Assembly (NCBI GenBank): GCA_963717445.1
Contig: OY970334.1
Location: 3,720,001 to 3,784,000, forward strand
DNA from: JAGVPT01 sp963717445
GTDB lineage: Bacteria > Bacteroidota > Ignavibacteria > UBA10030 > UBA8401
Direction: 5' to 3'
Length of the DNA stretch: 64,000 nt
Position numbers and translations under genes: made by a program. This document shows, piece by piece, positions 43,416-51,653 of the stretch. Each line of letters starts with the position of its first letter. Positions within the stretch are counted from its first letter, which is position 1. Below the pieces are notes generated by a model, which saw only the letters and a list, made by a program, of their open reading frames with translations, ran no database searches and was not told the DNA's origin.

Positions 43416-43541
43416 GACCTTCCTCCTTTTTTGATGATTTCCAATATACTATATTGGATCATCTTTTGGGGGGCAGGTCAAGACGGGAGACGAGATGTAC
43501 AAACAATACTTCAAGAACGATTATTGCGGTAATGTTGCACG

Positions 43542-43693
43542 GCCTAACCAGTCGCTCAAGCTGACGGAACCAGCCGTCGACGATTTTGCACGCGCGAAAC
43601 AACCAGCTACAATCGGACAAGACTCGTCTCGCGCGGACTGGATTCCGTCGCTGCGGCACTTCGTTGCCGCAGCTTAGCTCCGGTCCGTTAGCC
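43542..43693 (+). repeat. attC R25 (type II)
   Basis: Boundaries GCCTAAC / GTTAGCC. Own site of the IS-disrupted TA cassette. Confidence 0.9.
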
Positions 43694-43739
43694 TGCACAA
43701 CAACTATGCAGCCGTTCACAAATATATAGGAAATCAAAA

Positions 43740-44360
43740 GTGTATTCCATAACTAAACTTATCCTCAACGCATTAGTTCTTTTCGCTTTATGTTTCAGTG
43801 TATCTCAACAGGCTTTGTCCCAAGAAAGAGCTGGATCAATTGGAATTGGCGTCCAACTTTCGACGCCACCACCGTTTGTCTATAACCTCAATTATATTTT
43901 TGGTGCAGCTGATTTTTATGGTCCCTATGTGGCTGCCCCAGCCCAAGGTTCAATGGAGATGCCACCGGATATACTTATATCTACCTGGATCACGGATCGA
44001 ATAGCGATTGAACCTTCAATAGGTTTAATGGCATACACTAATGAGACACAATGGCGGTTGGGGCTTAAGATCGTCAACCACTTTGGAGATGAAAAACTTC
44101 AACCTTTTGTACAAGCTCAAGCCAAAGCTTATTTAACATCCAGTGGCAGCGATTTGGTATACAATAATAGTGCTACCAGCATGACCAACTATGTCTTCGG
44201 ATTAGGGGTTGGCGGAGAATACTTTGTTGGGAAAAAGTTCAGTGTGAGTGGAGAATGTCAACTGAATTATCTAATTCCAGACAAAAATGGCGCGGTCTAC
44301 CAGACAGATAATACTATCTCTACCGGTGTCGGTGTATCTTGCAGATTTTATTTGAATTGA
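43740..44360 (+). CDS. Secreted outer-membrane beta-barrel-like protein
   Basis: 206 aa from GTG at 43740. Signal peptide (LILNALVLFALCFSVSQQAL, cleavage near LSQ). Mature strands: GIGVQLSTPPPFVYNLNYIF, TNETQWRLGLKIVNHF, NYVFGLGVGGEYFVGKKFSV, STGVGVSCRFYLN, ending in an aromatic as barrel proteins do. Role unknown. Confidence 0.65.
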   Translation: MYSITKLILNALVLFALCFSVSQQALSQERAGSIGIGVQLSTPPPFVYNLNYIFGAADFYGPYVAAPAQGSMEMPPDILISTWITDRIAIEPSIGLMAYTNETQWRLGLKIVNHFGDEKLQPFVQAQAKAYLTSSGSDLVYNNSATSMTNYVFGLGVGGEYFVGKKFSVSGECQLNYLIPDKNGAVYQTDNTISTGVGVSCRFYLN

Positions 44361-44399
44361 AGTAATGTTTCTGTCGAAGTTCAATATATCATGTGTGCA

Positions 44400-44551
44400 G
44401 GCTAACCAGTCGCTCAAGCTGACGGAACCAGCCGTCGATGATTTAACACGCGCGAAACAAAAAGTTACTTGTTGGACATGACTTAGCTCGCGCGGACTGA
44501 CTACCGCGGCGACGTTGCACGTCGCCGCAGCTTAGCTCCGGTCCGTTATGC
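44400..44551 (+). repeat. attC R26 (type IIb)
   Basis: Boundaries GGCTAAC / GTTATGC. Confidence 0.9.
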
Positions 44552-44591
44552 CTCGCTGGCGGCGGGTAAAGTTTTACGGAACAAAAGTGAA

Positions 44592-44717
44592 ATGAAAGAT
44601 CAACTTTTCAAACCAGTTTCTAATGCTCGTGGCGTCGTTTGTTCTAGGATAGAAAAGCCAGTTCCCGCCGCCAGCGAGTTTGTTGGGAAACAGTTTCAAA
44701 CTAAAAACAGAATCTAA
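44592..44717 (+). CDS. Family D mini-cassette small reading frame (41 aa)
   Basis: Begins MKDQLFKPVSNARGVVCSRI and ends TKNRI; homologous to the 37-aa frame at 13539. Lies between and across the inverted repeat CTCGCTGGCGGCGGG (44552-44566) and its complement (44664-44678). Coding status uncertain. Confidence 0.3.
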   Translation: MKDQLFKPVSNARGVVCSRIEKPVPAASEFVGKQFQTKNRI

Positions 44718-44752
44718 ATCAACAACCGCGCTAACATGATAAACGTACAGTG

Positions 44753-44904
44753 GCATAACCACTCGCTCAACCTGACGGAACCAGCCGTCGATGATTTTGC
44801 ACGCGCGAAAGTAAGAGCTACAATTGGACGGGACATACCACGCGCGGACTGGATTTGGTTCCTGCGGCACTTCGTCGCCGCAGGTTAGCTCGGTACCGTT
44901 AGGC
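44753..44904 (+). repeat. attC R27 (type II, covarying variant)
   Basis: Boundaries GCATAAC / GTTAGGC. Carries the same set of changes as L13, the own site of the other family D cassette. Confidence 0.9.
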
Positions 44905-44917
44905 GGTTGGAACATAT

Positions 44918-45394
44918 ATGCCATCAATTGAAATTATCTGTATAGATCAAAAGTCGTTAACAAGATTCTCATCTCTTTCTTTTGTAGTTAAGAGTGAGAA
45001 GAAGTTAGTGTCTCATCGAATTCCTTCACTTTTCCAGAAGGATCTCGACAAATTAAAGGGATGCATCTATCATCTTGGATGCCGACATCTTCGTTATAAA
45101 AGAATTGGAGCTTTTGAAGCTTATGATCTGCTAAGCCGCAAATGTCGAAAGCAAGAACGGATGATGTTTCTGGAATTCAATCGAGAAGTTTTTCCAGACG
45201 TTAAGCGAGTTATAATAAAACTTATAAAAATGTCACCCATATCAAAAGTTCTGTTCACAAGCGACTATCAGTTTAGCTCAAACAAACCGAAGAGAGTCAA
45301 AAGTTTATCGCTTCAAGAATTTTGGAAGTTATACAAGAATCGGCGACTGCGGTTTAATACTTTGTACGAAATAATAAATCTCCCAACCGCCTAA
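44918..45394 (+). CDS. Hypothetical basic protein
   Basis: 158 aa, rich in Lys/Arg (e.g. RHLRYKRIGAFEAYDLLSRK, KPKRVKSLSLQEFWKLYKNR). No signal, membrane segment or recognised fold. Stop codon from the attC. Confidence 0.5.
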   Translation: MPSIEIICIDQKSLTRFSSLSFVVKSEKKLVSHRIPSLFQKDLDKLKGCIYHLGCRHLRYKRIGAFEAYDLLSRKCRKQERMMFLEFNREVFPDVKRVIIKLIKMSPISKVLFTSDYQFSSNKPKRVKSLSLQEFWKLYKNRRLRFNTLYEIINLPTA

Positions 45395-45538
45395 CCAGTC
45401 GCTCAAGCTGACGGAACCAGCCGTCGATGATTTCGCCGCGCGCCAAAAAATTTTTAAGGGAAAGGCGATGTCTGCCGCGCGTATAGTCTACATGGAACTG
45501 GCTGCACGTCGCCGCAGCTTAGCTCCGGTCCGTTAGGC
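45389..45538 (+). repeat. attC R28 (type I)
   Basis: Boundaries GCCTAAC / GTTAGGC. Confidence 0.9.
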
Positions 45539-45607
45539 AACATAGTGAAATGCAAACTGCTTTCAATTAAGGGCTACAAGCAACATCCAATCGCTGGAGA
45601 TTCATTC

Positions 45608-46306
45608 ATGAACAAAAGAACATTTTACTATTTAATTGCAGCCACAATATTTTCATTCGCATTATTAATATACGGTTGCGCTACTATACTGAAAGGCGGA
45701 ATCGATCAAGTCGATGTAAGCTCAGAACCTAATGGTGCAAAAGTTTACCTCAACGGGCATCTGCTCGGGAGAACTCCGGTAACCTTAAAACTGGCCGCCC
45801 AAAAGACCTATTACATTGAATTTGAAAAAGAGGGATACGAGCGGAAAACATATGTCCTCACGAGTTCTGTTGGAGCAGGCTGGATTGTTTTGGATGTGTT
45901 GTTTGGACTTGTTCCGGTAGTTGTCGATGCTGCGACCGGCAGTTGGTATGAATTCGATGAGAATAATGCCGGGGTTTATCTCGAAAGACAAAAAGGAGCC
46001 AACATTCAACCATCGACTGAATCTCAAGCTCCAAGTGACATCGAACCCTCCGACAAAGCCGGTAAAGTCGGTCTCCGGTTAGGTCGAGATGGTATCATCG
46101 TAGAACTTGCGGAAAATATGCCTGCTTCAGAAGCTGGAATACACGTGGGTGATCGACTTTTGAAAATTGATGGGAAAGCTATTTTCCTTGATAATTTCGA
46201 TGCCACACTGGATATGCTTGATGGAACACCGGACACGAAAGTTGAGTTAACCATACAGAGAGACTCTCAACAACTTGTATTCAAACTCACGCGAAAGAAA
46301 TACTAA
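45608..46306 (+). CDS. PEGA- and PDZ-domain lipoprotein
   Basis: 232 aa from ATG at 45608 (GGAGAT upstream). Lipobox LLIYGC. A PEGA domain follows (VSSEPNGAKVYLNGHLLGRT, KTYYIEFEKEGYE), then a hydrophobic hairpin (AGWIVLDVLFGLVPVVVDA) as in peptidoglycan/S-layer PEGA proteins, and a C-terminal PDZ (GLRLGRDGIIVELAENMPAS, AGIHVGDRLLKIDGK). Lipidated, periplasmic or outer-membrane; probable protein-interaction role. Confidence 0.85.
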   Translation: MNKRTFYYLIAATIFSFALLIYGCATILKGGIDQVDVSSEPNGAKVYLNGHLLGRTPVTLKLAAQKTYYIEFEKEGYERKTYVLTSSVGAGWIVLDVLFGLVPVVVDAATGSWYEFDENNAGVYLERQKGANIQPSTESQAPSDIEPSDKAGKVGLRLGRDGIIVELAENMPASEAGIHVGDRLLKIDGKAIFLDNFDATLDMLDGTPDTKVELTIQRDSQQLVFKLTRKKY

Positions 46307-46321
46307 TATCGGCACTATGTT

Positions 46322-46473
46322 GCCTAACCAGTCGCTCAAGCTGACGGAACCAGCCGTTGGCGATTTCGCCGCGCGGCGTTGGACTGACTTAGCACCGATG
46401 ATCGAAACGTCCGCGCAACGAACTGCATGGCGGCGGCTGTTCGCCGCCGCAGCTTAGCTCCGGTCCGTTAGAA
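46322..46473 (+). repeat. attC R29 (type III)
   Basis: Boundaries GCCTAAC / GTTAGAA. Confidence 0.9.
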
Positions 46474-46554
46474 CACACGAAATGGTTATTGCGTAGTCAA
46501 GAGCACCAACACAGAGCGTGCCGATACACCTATCGTGGCAGACACTGACTGAAG

Positions 46555-48567
46555 ATGAAAGGGCTTTTCATGATTTCTTCGCGATTGGTTATTTCGATTT
46601 CACTCCTTCTAATTACATTCATCATTGAATCATTTGGGACAACTCGAAATGTCCCTTCTCAATATGCGGCAATTCAAACAGCGTTGAATGCTGCACAATC
46701 TGGAGATACAGTCTTAGTGCAGCCAGGAACGTATTACGAGAATGTCATTTGGCCAAACGTCAATGGGATTAAACTCTTTTCGGCGGGAGATACCGCAAAT
46801 ACGATCGTGAACGGAAACGGCTCAGATAGAATATTCAATGTCATTTACAGTTCCATTGATACCACCAGTGAAGTAAAAGGTTTCAGTCTACTGAATGGGA
46901 ATGTCTCCAATGGAAATGGTGGCGCAATTCAACTGATTAATGCAGGGTTGAAACTTCTCAATGTCTCTATTCACGATTGCAGTGCCCCAGCTGGAATAGG
47001 AGGGGCAATATATGCTTCCAATTCAACACTCCTAGTCAGCAACTCATCGATATATTCGAACATTGCAGATAATACTGGGGGAGTCTACTTAAGTGGCAAC
47101 GGAATTATAGTTGATCAATCAGCCGTTTGTTCGAATACCTGTAGCGGTAACTGGAGGGTTGGGTCAGGTTCTGGTGGTATGGCTATAATCAATGCCAACT
47201 TCCAAATTAGCAATTCTGCAATCTCAAACAATGTCTCCGGTTTAGGTGTGGGCGGTGGAGTCGGAGGATTGGCCGCAATGGGCGGTTCTGGTAATCTTAA
47301 CAATGTCCAGATTGAGAACAATAAAGCGGGGGGATATATTGCTGGATGTGCTTTCAATGGCATTGATACTTTGAACAATGTTACGATTGCCGGAAACTCA
47401 GATTTAGCGTATGGAGCCCTCGCTGTATATGGAAATCTCGCGGTTTTTAACTCATTGATTTCAGGCAACTATACAAACGGGATTCTCGTCGAGAACAAAT
47501 TGACTATTGATAATTCTAAAGTAGTTGGGAATTCCTACGGTATTCTGGTAGGCAGAGACTACACGGGGCACCTAGAAGCGAAGAGTTGCAACTTCGCGTC
47601 AAATCTCCTAGATGGTGCTTATTTAGGTCGCTGTGATAGTGCAATTATTTCCAATTGTACATTTTTTTTGAATGCGAGTTCTGGAATAAACAATGCTGGC
47701 TCGACAACGGGTAACGCTTACGTCGCAGTGTCCAACTCCACTTTTGAGTTAAATGATTACGGGTTTCAGTCAGTTGTAAATGAATTTCACGTCAATAATT
47801 CAAATTTTGTAATCAATAATTCATACGGCGTATATAGCCCGTCCACAACATCGTTCGGAGATGGTACAAAGAATTGGTGGGGGGATAGCAGCGGCCCGAA
47901 TCAGACACTCCAGAATCCGTCTGGAAAGGGGCAAAAGGTTAGCAGTTATGCGAACGTCTTGCCATTTCTTACCTCTCCTTGTGACTCTGCTCCCTTGGTC
48001 CCTATTCAAAAAGTGAATTTCACAGATAGTACAAGCAATTCAATTTCTCTGTCTTGGTCTGCAAGTGTCAACGAGCACATCAAAGGCTACAAAGTTTTTT
48101 TCGATACATCCAGCCTTAAATATCAATACGAGGATTCAGTGGATGTTGGCAACATTCAATCGCATACCCTAACTGGTTTGACTGCAAATATAAATTACTA
48201 CATTGCTGTTACAGCTTATGACAGTTCTGGTAACGAAAGCTGGTATTCAAATCCAATCATCAAAACTCTGACTGGCATCATTCAAAAGAGTAGTGATATT
48301 CCAACAGGGTTTCGGCTTGAACAAAATTTTCCAAATCCGTTCAATCCAAGCACGACTATCTCATTTAGCCTGCCATTAAAATCACGTGTAACATTGAAGG
48401 TATTTGATGTACTGGGAAGAGAAGTGACAACGCTTGTTAAAGATGAGCTACCAGCGGGAAATCATGCTCAGCGATGGAATGCGACACATGTATCAAGCGG
48501 CGTGTATTTTTATCGTTTGCAAGCGGGCTCATTTACTGAGACCAAAAAACTGGTTTTATTAAAATGA
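46555..48567 (+). CDS. Secreted parallel beta-helix protein with FN3 and T9SS tail
   Basis: 670 aa (665 from ATG at 46570, which has AAGGG upstream and opens the signal MISSRLVISISLLLITF). An early right-handed beta-helix opening (YAAIQTALNAAQSGDTVLVQ) and repeats such as NSTLLVSNSSIYSNIADNTG and NCTFFLNASSGINNAG extend to about residue 470. Then an FN3 module (SISLSWSASVNEHIKGYKVF) and a C-terminal T9SS sorting domain (NFPNPFNPSTTISFSLP, LGREVTTLV, SSGVYFYRLQAG). Surface polysaccharide-binding or lyase-like architecture; no catalytic residues identified. Confidence 0.88.
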   Translation: MKGLFMISSRLVISISLLLITFIIESFGTTRNVPSQYAAIQTALNAAQSGDTVLVQPGTYYENVIWPNVNGIKLFSAGDTANTIVNGNGSDRIFNVIYSSIDTTSEVKGFSLLNGNVSNGNGGAIQLINAGLKLLNVSIHDCSAPAGIGGAIYASNSTLLVSNSSIYSNIADNTGGVYLSGNGIIVDQSAVCSNTCSGNWRVGSGSGGMAIINANFQISNSAISNNVSGLGVGGGVGGLAAMGGSGNLNNVQIENNKAGGYIAGCAFNGIDTLNNVTIAGNSDLAYGALAVYGNLAVFNSLISGNYTNGILVENKLTIDNSKVVGNSYGILVGRDYTGHLEAKSCNFASNLLDGAYLGRCDSAIISNCTFFLNASSGINNAGSTTGNAYVAVSNSTFELNDYGFQSVVNEFHVNNSNFVINNSYGVYSPSTTSFGDGTKNWWGDSSGPNQTLQNPSGKGQKVSSYANVLPFLTSPCDSAPLVPIQKVNFTDSTSNSISLSWSASVNEHIKGYKVFFDTSSLKYQYEDSVDVGNIQSHTLTGLTANINYYIAVTAYDSSGNESWYSNPIIKTLTGIIQKSSDIPTGFRLEQNFPNPFNPSTTISFSLPLKSRVTLKVFDVLGREVTTLVKDELPAGNHAQRWNATHVSSGVYFYRLQAGSFTETKKLVLLK

Positions 48568-48704
48568 GACAATACTAAACACCGGATTTCCCTGTCTAAG
48601 AAAGTGAAAACGGTGCTACCTCAAAATATTTTCCAACAAGCTTAAGTGTTTGCACGCAACTTAGGTTCAATCGGCTAGAACACAAAACAAATAAAAGCAT
48701 TGCA

Positions 48705-49118
48705 ATGAGAAAAACGACCAATCAAGCAGAAAGCAAAATCAAACTGTATAGCTTACTTGTAGATGAACTTTTTAGACATCAAACTAATATTTGGCAAACC
48801 CCAACGGCTCTCGTGTCTGTTAATTTTGTTGTCATTCATAGTTTTAAATGTCAATGTTATCCACTAATTGCTCTTTTCATCTTCAACGCTGGGATGGTTT
48901 TTGTGTTTTGTCAAATGGTTAAAAGTCAGTATAGAATAATGGATACTATAAAAAACGCTGAGGCCACCTTCAATCCAACGCTCGCTGCGTTTCTTCCCAA
49001 AATAGAAATTCCAAAAAAAATATTTTATTCACCCTTTGTATTTGTTTGGATTCTTGTTTCTCTAGAACTATTCTTGGCAGGTTATATATGGTTTTTATGT
49101 GTAAAACATATTTGTTAA
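48705..49118 (+). CDS. Membrane protein of unknown function
   Basis: 137 aa. Two membrane regions (TALVSVNFVVIH...CYPLIALFIFNAGMVFVFC and PFVFVWILVSLELFLAGYIW). N-terminal ESKIKLYSLLVDELFRHQTN is helical. Shares a 2.7-kb cassette with the beta-helix gene, 137 bp downstream with no attC between. Confidence 0.6.
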   Translation: MRKTTNQAESKIKLYSLLVDELFRHQTNIWQTPTALVSVNFVVIHSFKCQCYPLIALFIFNAGMVFVFCQMVKSQYRIMDTIKNAEATFNPTLAAFLPKIEIPKKIFYSPFVFVWILVSLELFLAGYIWFLCVKHIC

Positions 49119-49139
49119 TTAAATATTCTACCGCGTGTG

Positions 49140-49291
49140 TTCTAACCAGTCGCTCAAGCTGACGGAAATAGCCGTCGGCGATTTTGCTCGCGCGAAATTA
49201 GGAGTTACAATCGGACGGGACATACCACGCGCGGACTGGATTTCGTTGCGGCGGCTGTTCGCCGCCGCAGCTTAGCTCCGGTCCGTTAGGC
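49140..49291 (+). repeat. attC R30 (type II/III hybrid)
   Basis: Boundaries TTCTAAC / GTTAGGC. Type II centre joined to a type III end hairpin (GGCGGCTGTTCGCCGCC). Confidence 0.88.
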
Positions 49292-49365
49292 GGTATGGCA
49301 ACTGGCAAAAATACATGCTCTGAACAATCAACACTATTCCATATCAAGTATTCGAGGAGACTGCA

Positions 49366-49554
49366 ATGAATATGAAAGTGAGTATCATAAGGAATATTGC
49401 ATTGATGGTAGCTTTCGGTGCGATAGGGTTGACAAAGTTCACCGAAAATGTACGAAACGTCCAAGTAGTCGGACTCCTCGGCTGTGGAGCAGTTTTTGGT
49501 GCTGCGCTTACTATGATCGTCTCTGCTTTCAGGTCAAAACAGACAAAAGTATAG
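49366..49554 (+). CDS. Small membrane protein
   Basis: 62 aa. Two helices (IIRNIALMVAFGAIGLT and VVGLLGCGAVFGAALTMIVS) and a basic tail (RSKQTKV). No family recognised. Confidence 0.55.
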   Translation: MNMKVSIIRNIALMVAFGAIGLTKFTENVRNVQVVGLLGCGAVFGAALTMIVSAFRSKQTKV

Positions 49555-49591
49555 ATTCAAAGCCAAACAACTCGTTATTGGTGGCCATACC

Positions 49592-49743
49592 GCCTAACCA
49601 GTCGCTCAAGCTGACGGAAATAGCCGTCGATGATTTGACACGCGCGAAACAACCAGCTACTATTGGACAGGACTTAGCTCGCGCGGACTGGATTCCGTCG
49701 CTGCGGCACTTCGTTGCCGCAGCTTAGCTCCGGTCCGTTAGGC
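49592..49743 (+). repeat. attC R31 (type II)
   Basis: Boundaries GCCTAAC / GTTAGGC. Confidence 0.9.
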
Positions 49744-49995
49744 GGCTAAAAAAAATAAGTTGTATAGGAAAAAAGTATTTTCGGTTTTCCAAGCTACATC
49801 CCTTAATTTGAGTCTCCAAAGATATGAATCTATAAGCAGTCAGATTTTCTAATTGCAATAACTACAATAAAACGATATTATCTTGCACGGAGAGCTTACC
49901 TGGCAATCATAGTTGGGAGCTATGTTTATAAACAGTATCAAATACGAAAACCTTCTTAATGCGCAACGGCGTACGGGTTTACTGTCATGTTCGCC
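49744..49995 (+). repeat. Family B mini-cassette (R31)
   Basis: 252 bp. From a TTG, a 30-codon frame (LYRKKVFSVFQATSL...YESISSQIF) aligns with family A. Core element present. Confidence 0.65.
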
Positions 49996-50147
49996 GCCTA
50001 ACCAGTCGCTCAAGCTGACGGAAATAGCCGTCGATGATTTCGCACGCGCGAAACAGCCAGCTACTATTGGACGTGGATTGCCACGCGCGGACTGGATTCC
50101 GTCGCTGCGGCGCTTCGCCGCCGCAGCTTAGCTCCGGTCCGTTAGGG
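49996..50147 (+). repeat. attC R32 (type II)
   Basis: Boundaries GCCTAAC / GTTAGGG. Confidence 0.9.
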
Positions 50148-50210
50148 CGCACACATCTGACAACTTTAACGCGACTTGCTTCTTGTTCACATTAACGTTA
50201 ACTTAGTTTA

Positions 50211-50564
50211 GTGAGAACAATCACCTTTTACGAAGCCGCTTCAGGCCAATCGCCAGTCGAAGAGTTTCTCGACTCGCTTTCTGACCAACAGGCACGAAAA
50301 GTAACCTGGGTACTGCGGCTCGTCGAACAATTACAGATCGTCCCTGCACAATATTTTAAGAAGCTTGTTGGGACTGAACATATTTGGGAAGTACGGGTTC
50401 AGGTCGGTGGAAATATCTTTCGGGTTCTTGGCTTCATGGATAAAGATAATAATGTTGTGCTTACTAACGGATTCGCAAAGAAATCTCAAAAAACTCCACA
50501 GCAAGAAATCGCTTTGGCAGTGCAAAGAAGGCAAGATTATTATCAAAGGAGAGTAATAAAATGA
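50211..50564 (+). CDS. HigB2/Gp49-like toxin
   Basis: 117 aa from GTG at 50211. Gp49-like (DUF891) signatures: MRTITFYEAASGQSPVEEFL, WVLRLVEQLQIVPAQYFKKL, HIWEVRVQVGGNIFRVLGFM, VLTNGFAKKSQKTPQQEIAL. RelE-like ribosome-dependent RNase fold. Overlaps its antitoxin by 4 bp (ATGA). Confidence 0.9.
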   Translation: MRTITFYEAASGQSPVEEFLDSLSDQQARKVTWVLRLVEQLQIVPAQYFKKLVGTEHIWEVRVQVGGNIFRVLGFMDKDNNVVLTNGFAKKSQKTPQQEIALAVQRRQDYYQRRVIK

Positions 50565-50839
50565 GCGATTTAGAAAAGTATATCACAAAACGAAAAAACA
50601 AGAGTACACGTTTTGCAAAAAACTACGAAACTGATTATAAAGCTTTTGAGTTCAGTGTGATGCTAAAACAGGCACGCGAAAAAGCTGGTATTACGCAAGA
50701 AGCAGTTGCCAAACAGCTTCGTACAAAAAAGTCCGCGATTTCTCGAATTGAAAATCATGCCGAAGACATCCGCCTTTCGACATTAGAAAAATATGCAAAA
50801 GCTTTGGGGAAAAAGCTCCGGGTTGAGATCACCAGTTAA
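50561..50839 (+). CDS. HTH (XRE) antitoxin
   Basis: 92 aa. C-terminal HTH_3: LKQAREKAGITQEAVAKQLR, KSAISRIENHAEDIRLSTLE, KALGKKLRVEI. Typical second gene of a Gp49-like module. Confidence 0.92.
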   Translation: MSDLEKYITKRKNKSTRFAKNYETDYKAFEFSVMLKQAREKAGITQEAVAKQLRTKKSAISRIENHAEDIRLSTLEKYAKALGKKLRVEITS

Positions 50840-50854
50840 ATTTCTTTGTGTGCG

Positions 50855-51007
50855 CCCTAACCAGTCGCTCAAGCTGACGGAAATAGCCGTCGACGATTTA
50901 ATGCGCGCGAAACAAACGGTTACTTGTTGGACATGACTTAGCTCGCGCGGACTGGATTCCGTTGCTGCGGCACTTCGTCGCCGCAGCTTAGCTCCGGTTC
51001 GTTAGGG
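50855..51007 (+). repeat. attC R33 (type II)
   Basis: Boundaries CCCTAAC / GTTAGGG. Confidence 0.9.
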
Positions 51008-51071
51008 CGCAGCGCACTCCGATCTTACGGGAATCAAGCAAAGATAAAAACACATACAACAATGAAAAGGC

Positions 51072-51653
51072 ATGAACATAAACGTACAGGTACTCGAAGG
51101 GGATTGGAAGAAAGGCTGGGCATTGGATCTACATACATTGTGGAGTATACCTATTGAAGATGGTAGATTTGAAACAACTCGTACCGAAGTAGGAGAAGCT
51201 TTGTACCAACTGAAATATCATTCCGATAAAACCAAAATTGGCCCGCTTTCTCAAGTCGCATGTCAGTTCATGCAAACAAAATGGTTCACATCTTATCTGC
51301 GCGGGATTATTCCAGTTCCTCCATCGAATCTTGACAGAAAATTCCAGCCTGTAACTGAACTTGCGCGCGAAATTGGTAAACAGCTTAGGATTCCTGTAAT
51401 TGAAGACTATATAGTGAAGACTCGACCGACCGATGTATTGAAAAACATTGATGATCCAGAGACCCGCAGAAAAGAACTAAAAGGTGCATTTGAGGTCAAA
51501 GGTAGCTTCCTAGATGGTAAAAGGGTTCTTCTTTTTGACGATCTTTATCGTTCAGGAGAAACACTAACAGAAATCACAAATCTTTTGTATAATAAAGGGA
51601 ATGTCCACGATGTTTACGTCTTGACGATTACCAAAACTCGGTCTAAACGATGA
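51072..51653 (+). CDS. ComF-like phosphoribosyltransferase domain protein
   Basis: 193 aa. PRTase motif RVLLFDDLYRSGETLTEITN (the D-D and S/T-G binding loop) near residue 155, preceded by IIPVPPSNLDRKFQPVTELA (ComF-like PVP...R...Q...LA). No N-terminal zinc ribbon as in canonical ComF; a short ALDLHTLWS replaces it. Coupled by a 4-bp overlap (ATGA) to a DprA-like gene. Confidence 0.85.
   Translation: MNINVQVLEGDWKKGWALDLHTLWSIPIEDGRFETTRTEVGEALYQLKYHSDKTKIGPLSQVACQFMQTKWFTSYLRGIIPVPPSNLDRKFQPVTELAREIGKQLRIPVIEDYIVKTRPTDVLKNIDDPETRRKELKGAFEVKGSFLDGKRVLLFDDLYRSGETLTEITNLLYNKGNVHDVYVLTITKTRSKR

Larger units (their letters stand above)
42249..43480 (-). mobile_element. IS3-family element, IS407-group-like, diverged copy 4
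   Basis: 1232 bp with the same ends. Direct repeat AGAC at 42245-42248 and 43481-43484. Clearly diverged from copies 1-3 at DNA and protein level, so it is a separate element of the same group. Confidence 0.94.
41970..43532 (+). pseudogene. ParE-family toxin gene split by IS copy 4
   Basis: The 5' part (41970-42248) encodes MKEYDVIVDIDAESDLFDIY...TEFRELHYKPYRIIYSL...VYVHCILD and the IS provides TGA. After removing the IS and one AGAC repeat, the frame continues from 43485 with GRRDVQTILQERLLR and TAA at 43530-43532. The restored protein is 108 aa with the complete ParE tail (DGRRD...LL). The antitoxin is intact, so the toxin is disarmed or reduced to a 93-aa product. Confidence 0.93.

Noticed and set aside
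13566..44678. CTCGCTGGCGGCGGG inverted repeats as transposon ends
   Set aside because: The repeats lie inside the cassette body, conserved sequence continues beyond them, and no duplication flanks them.
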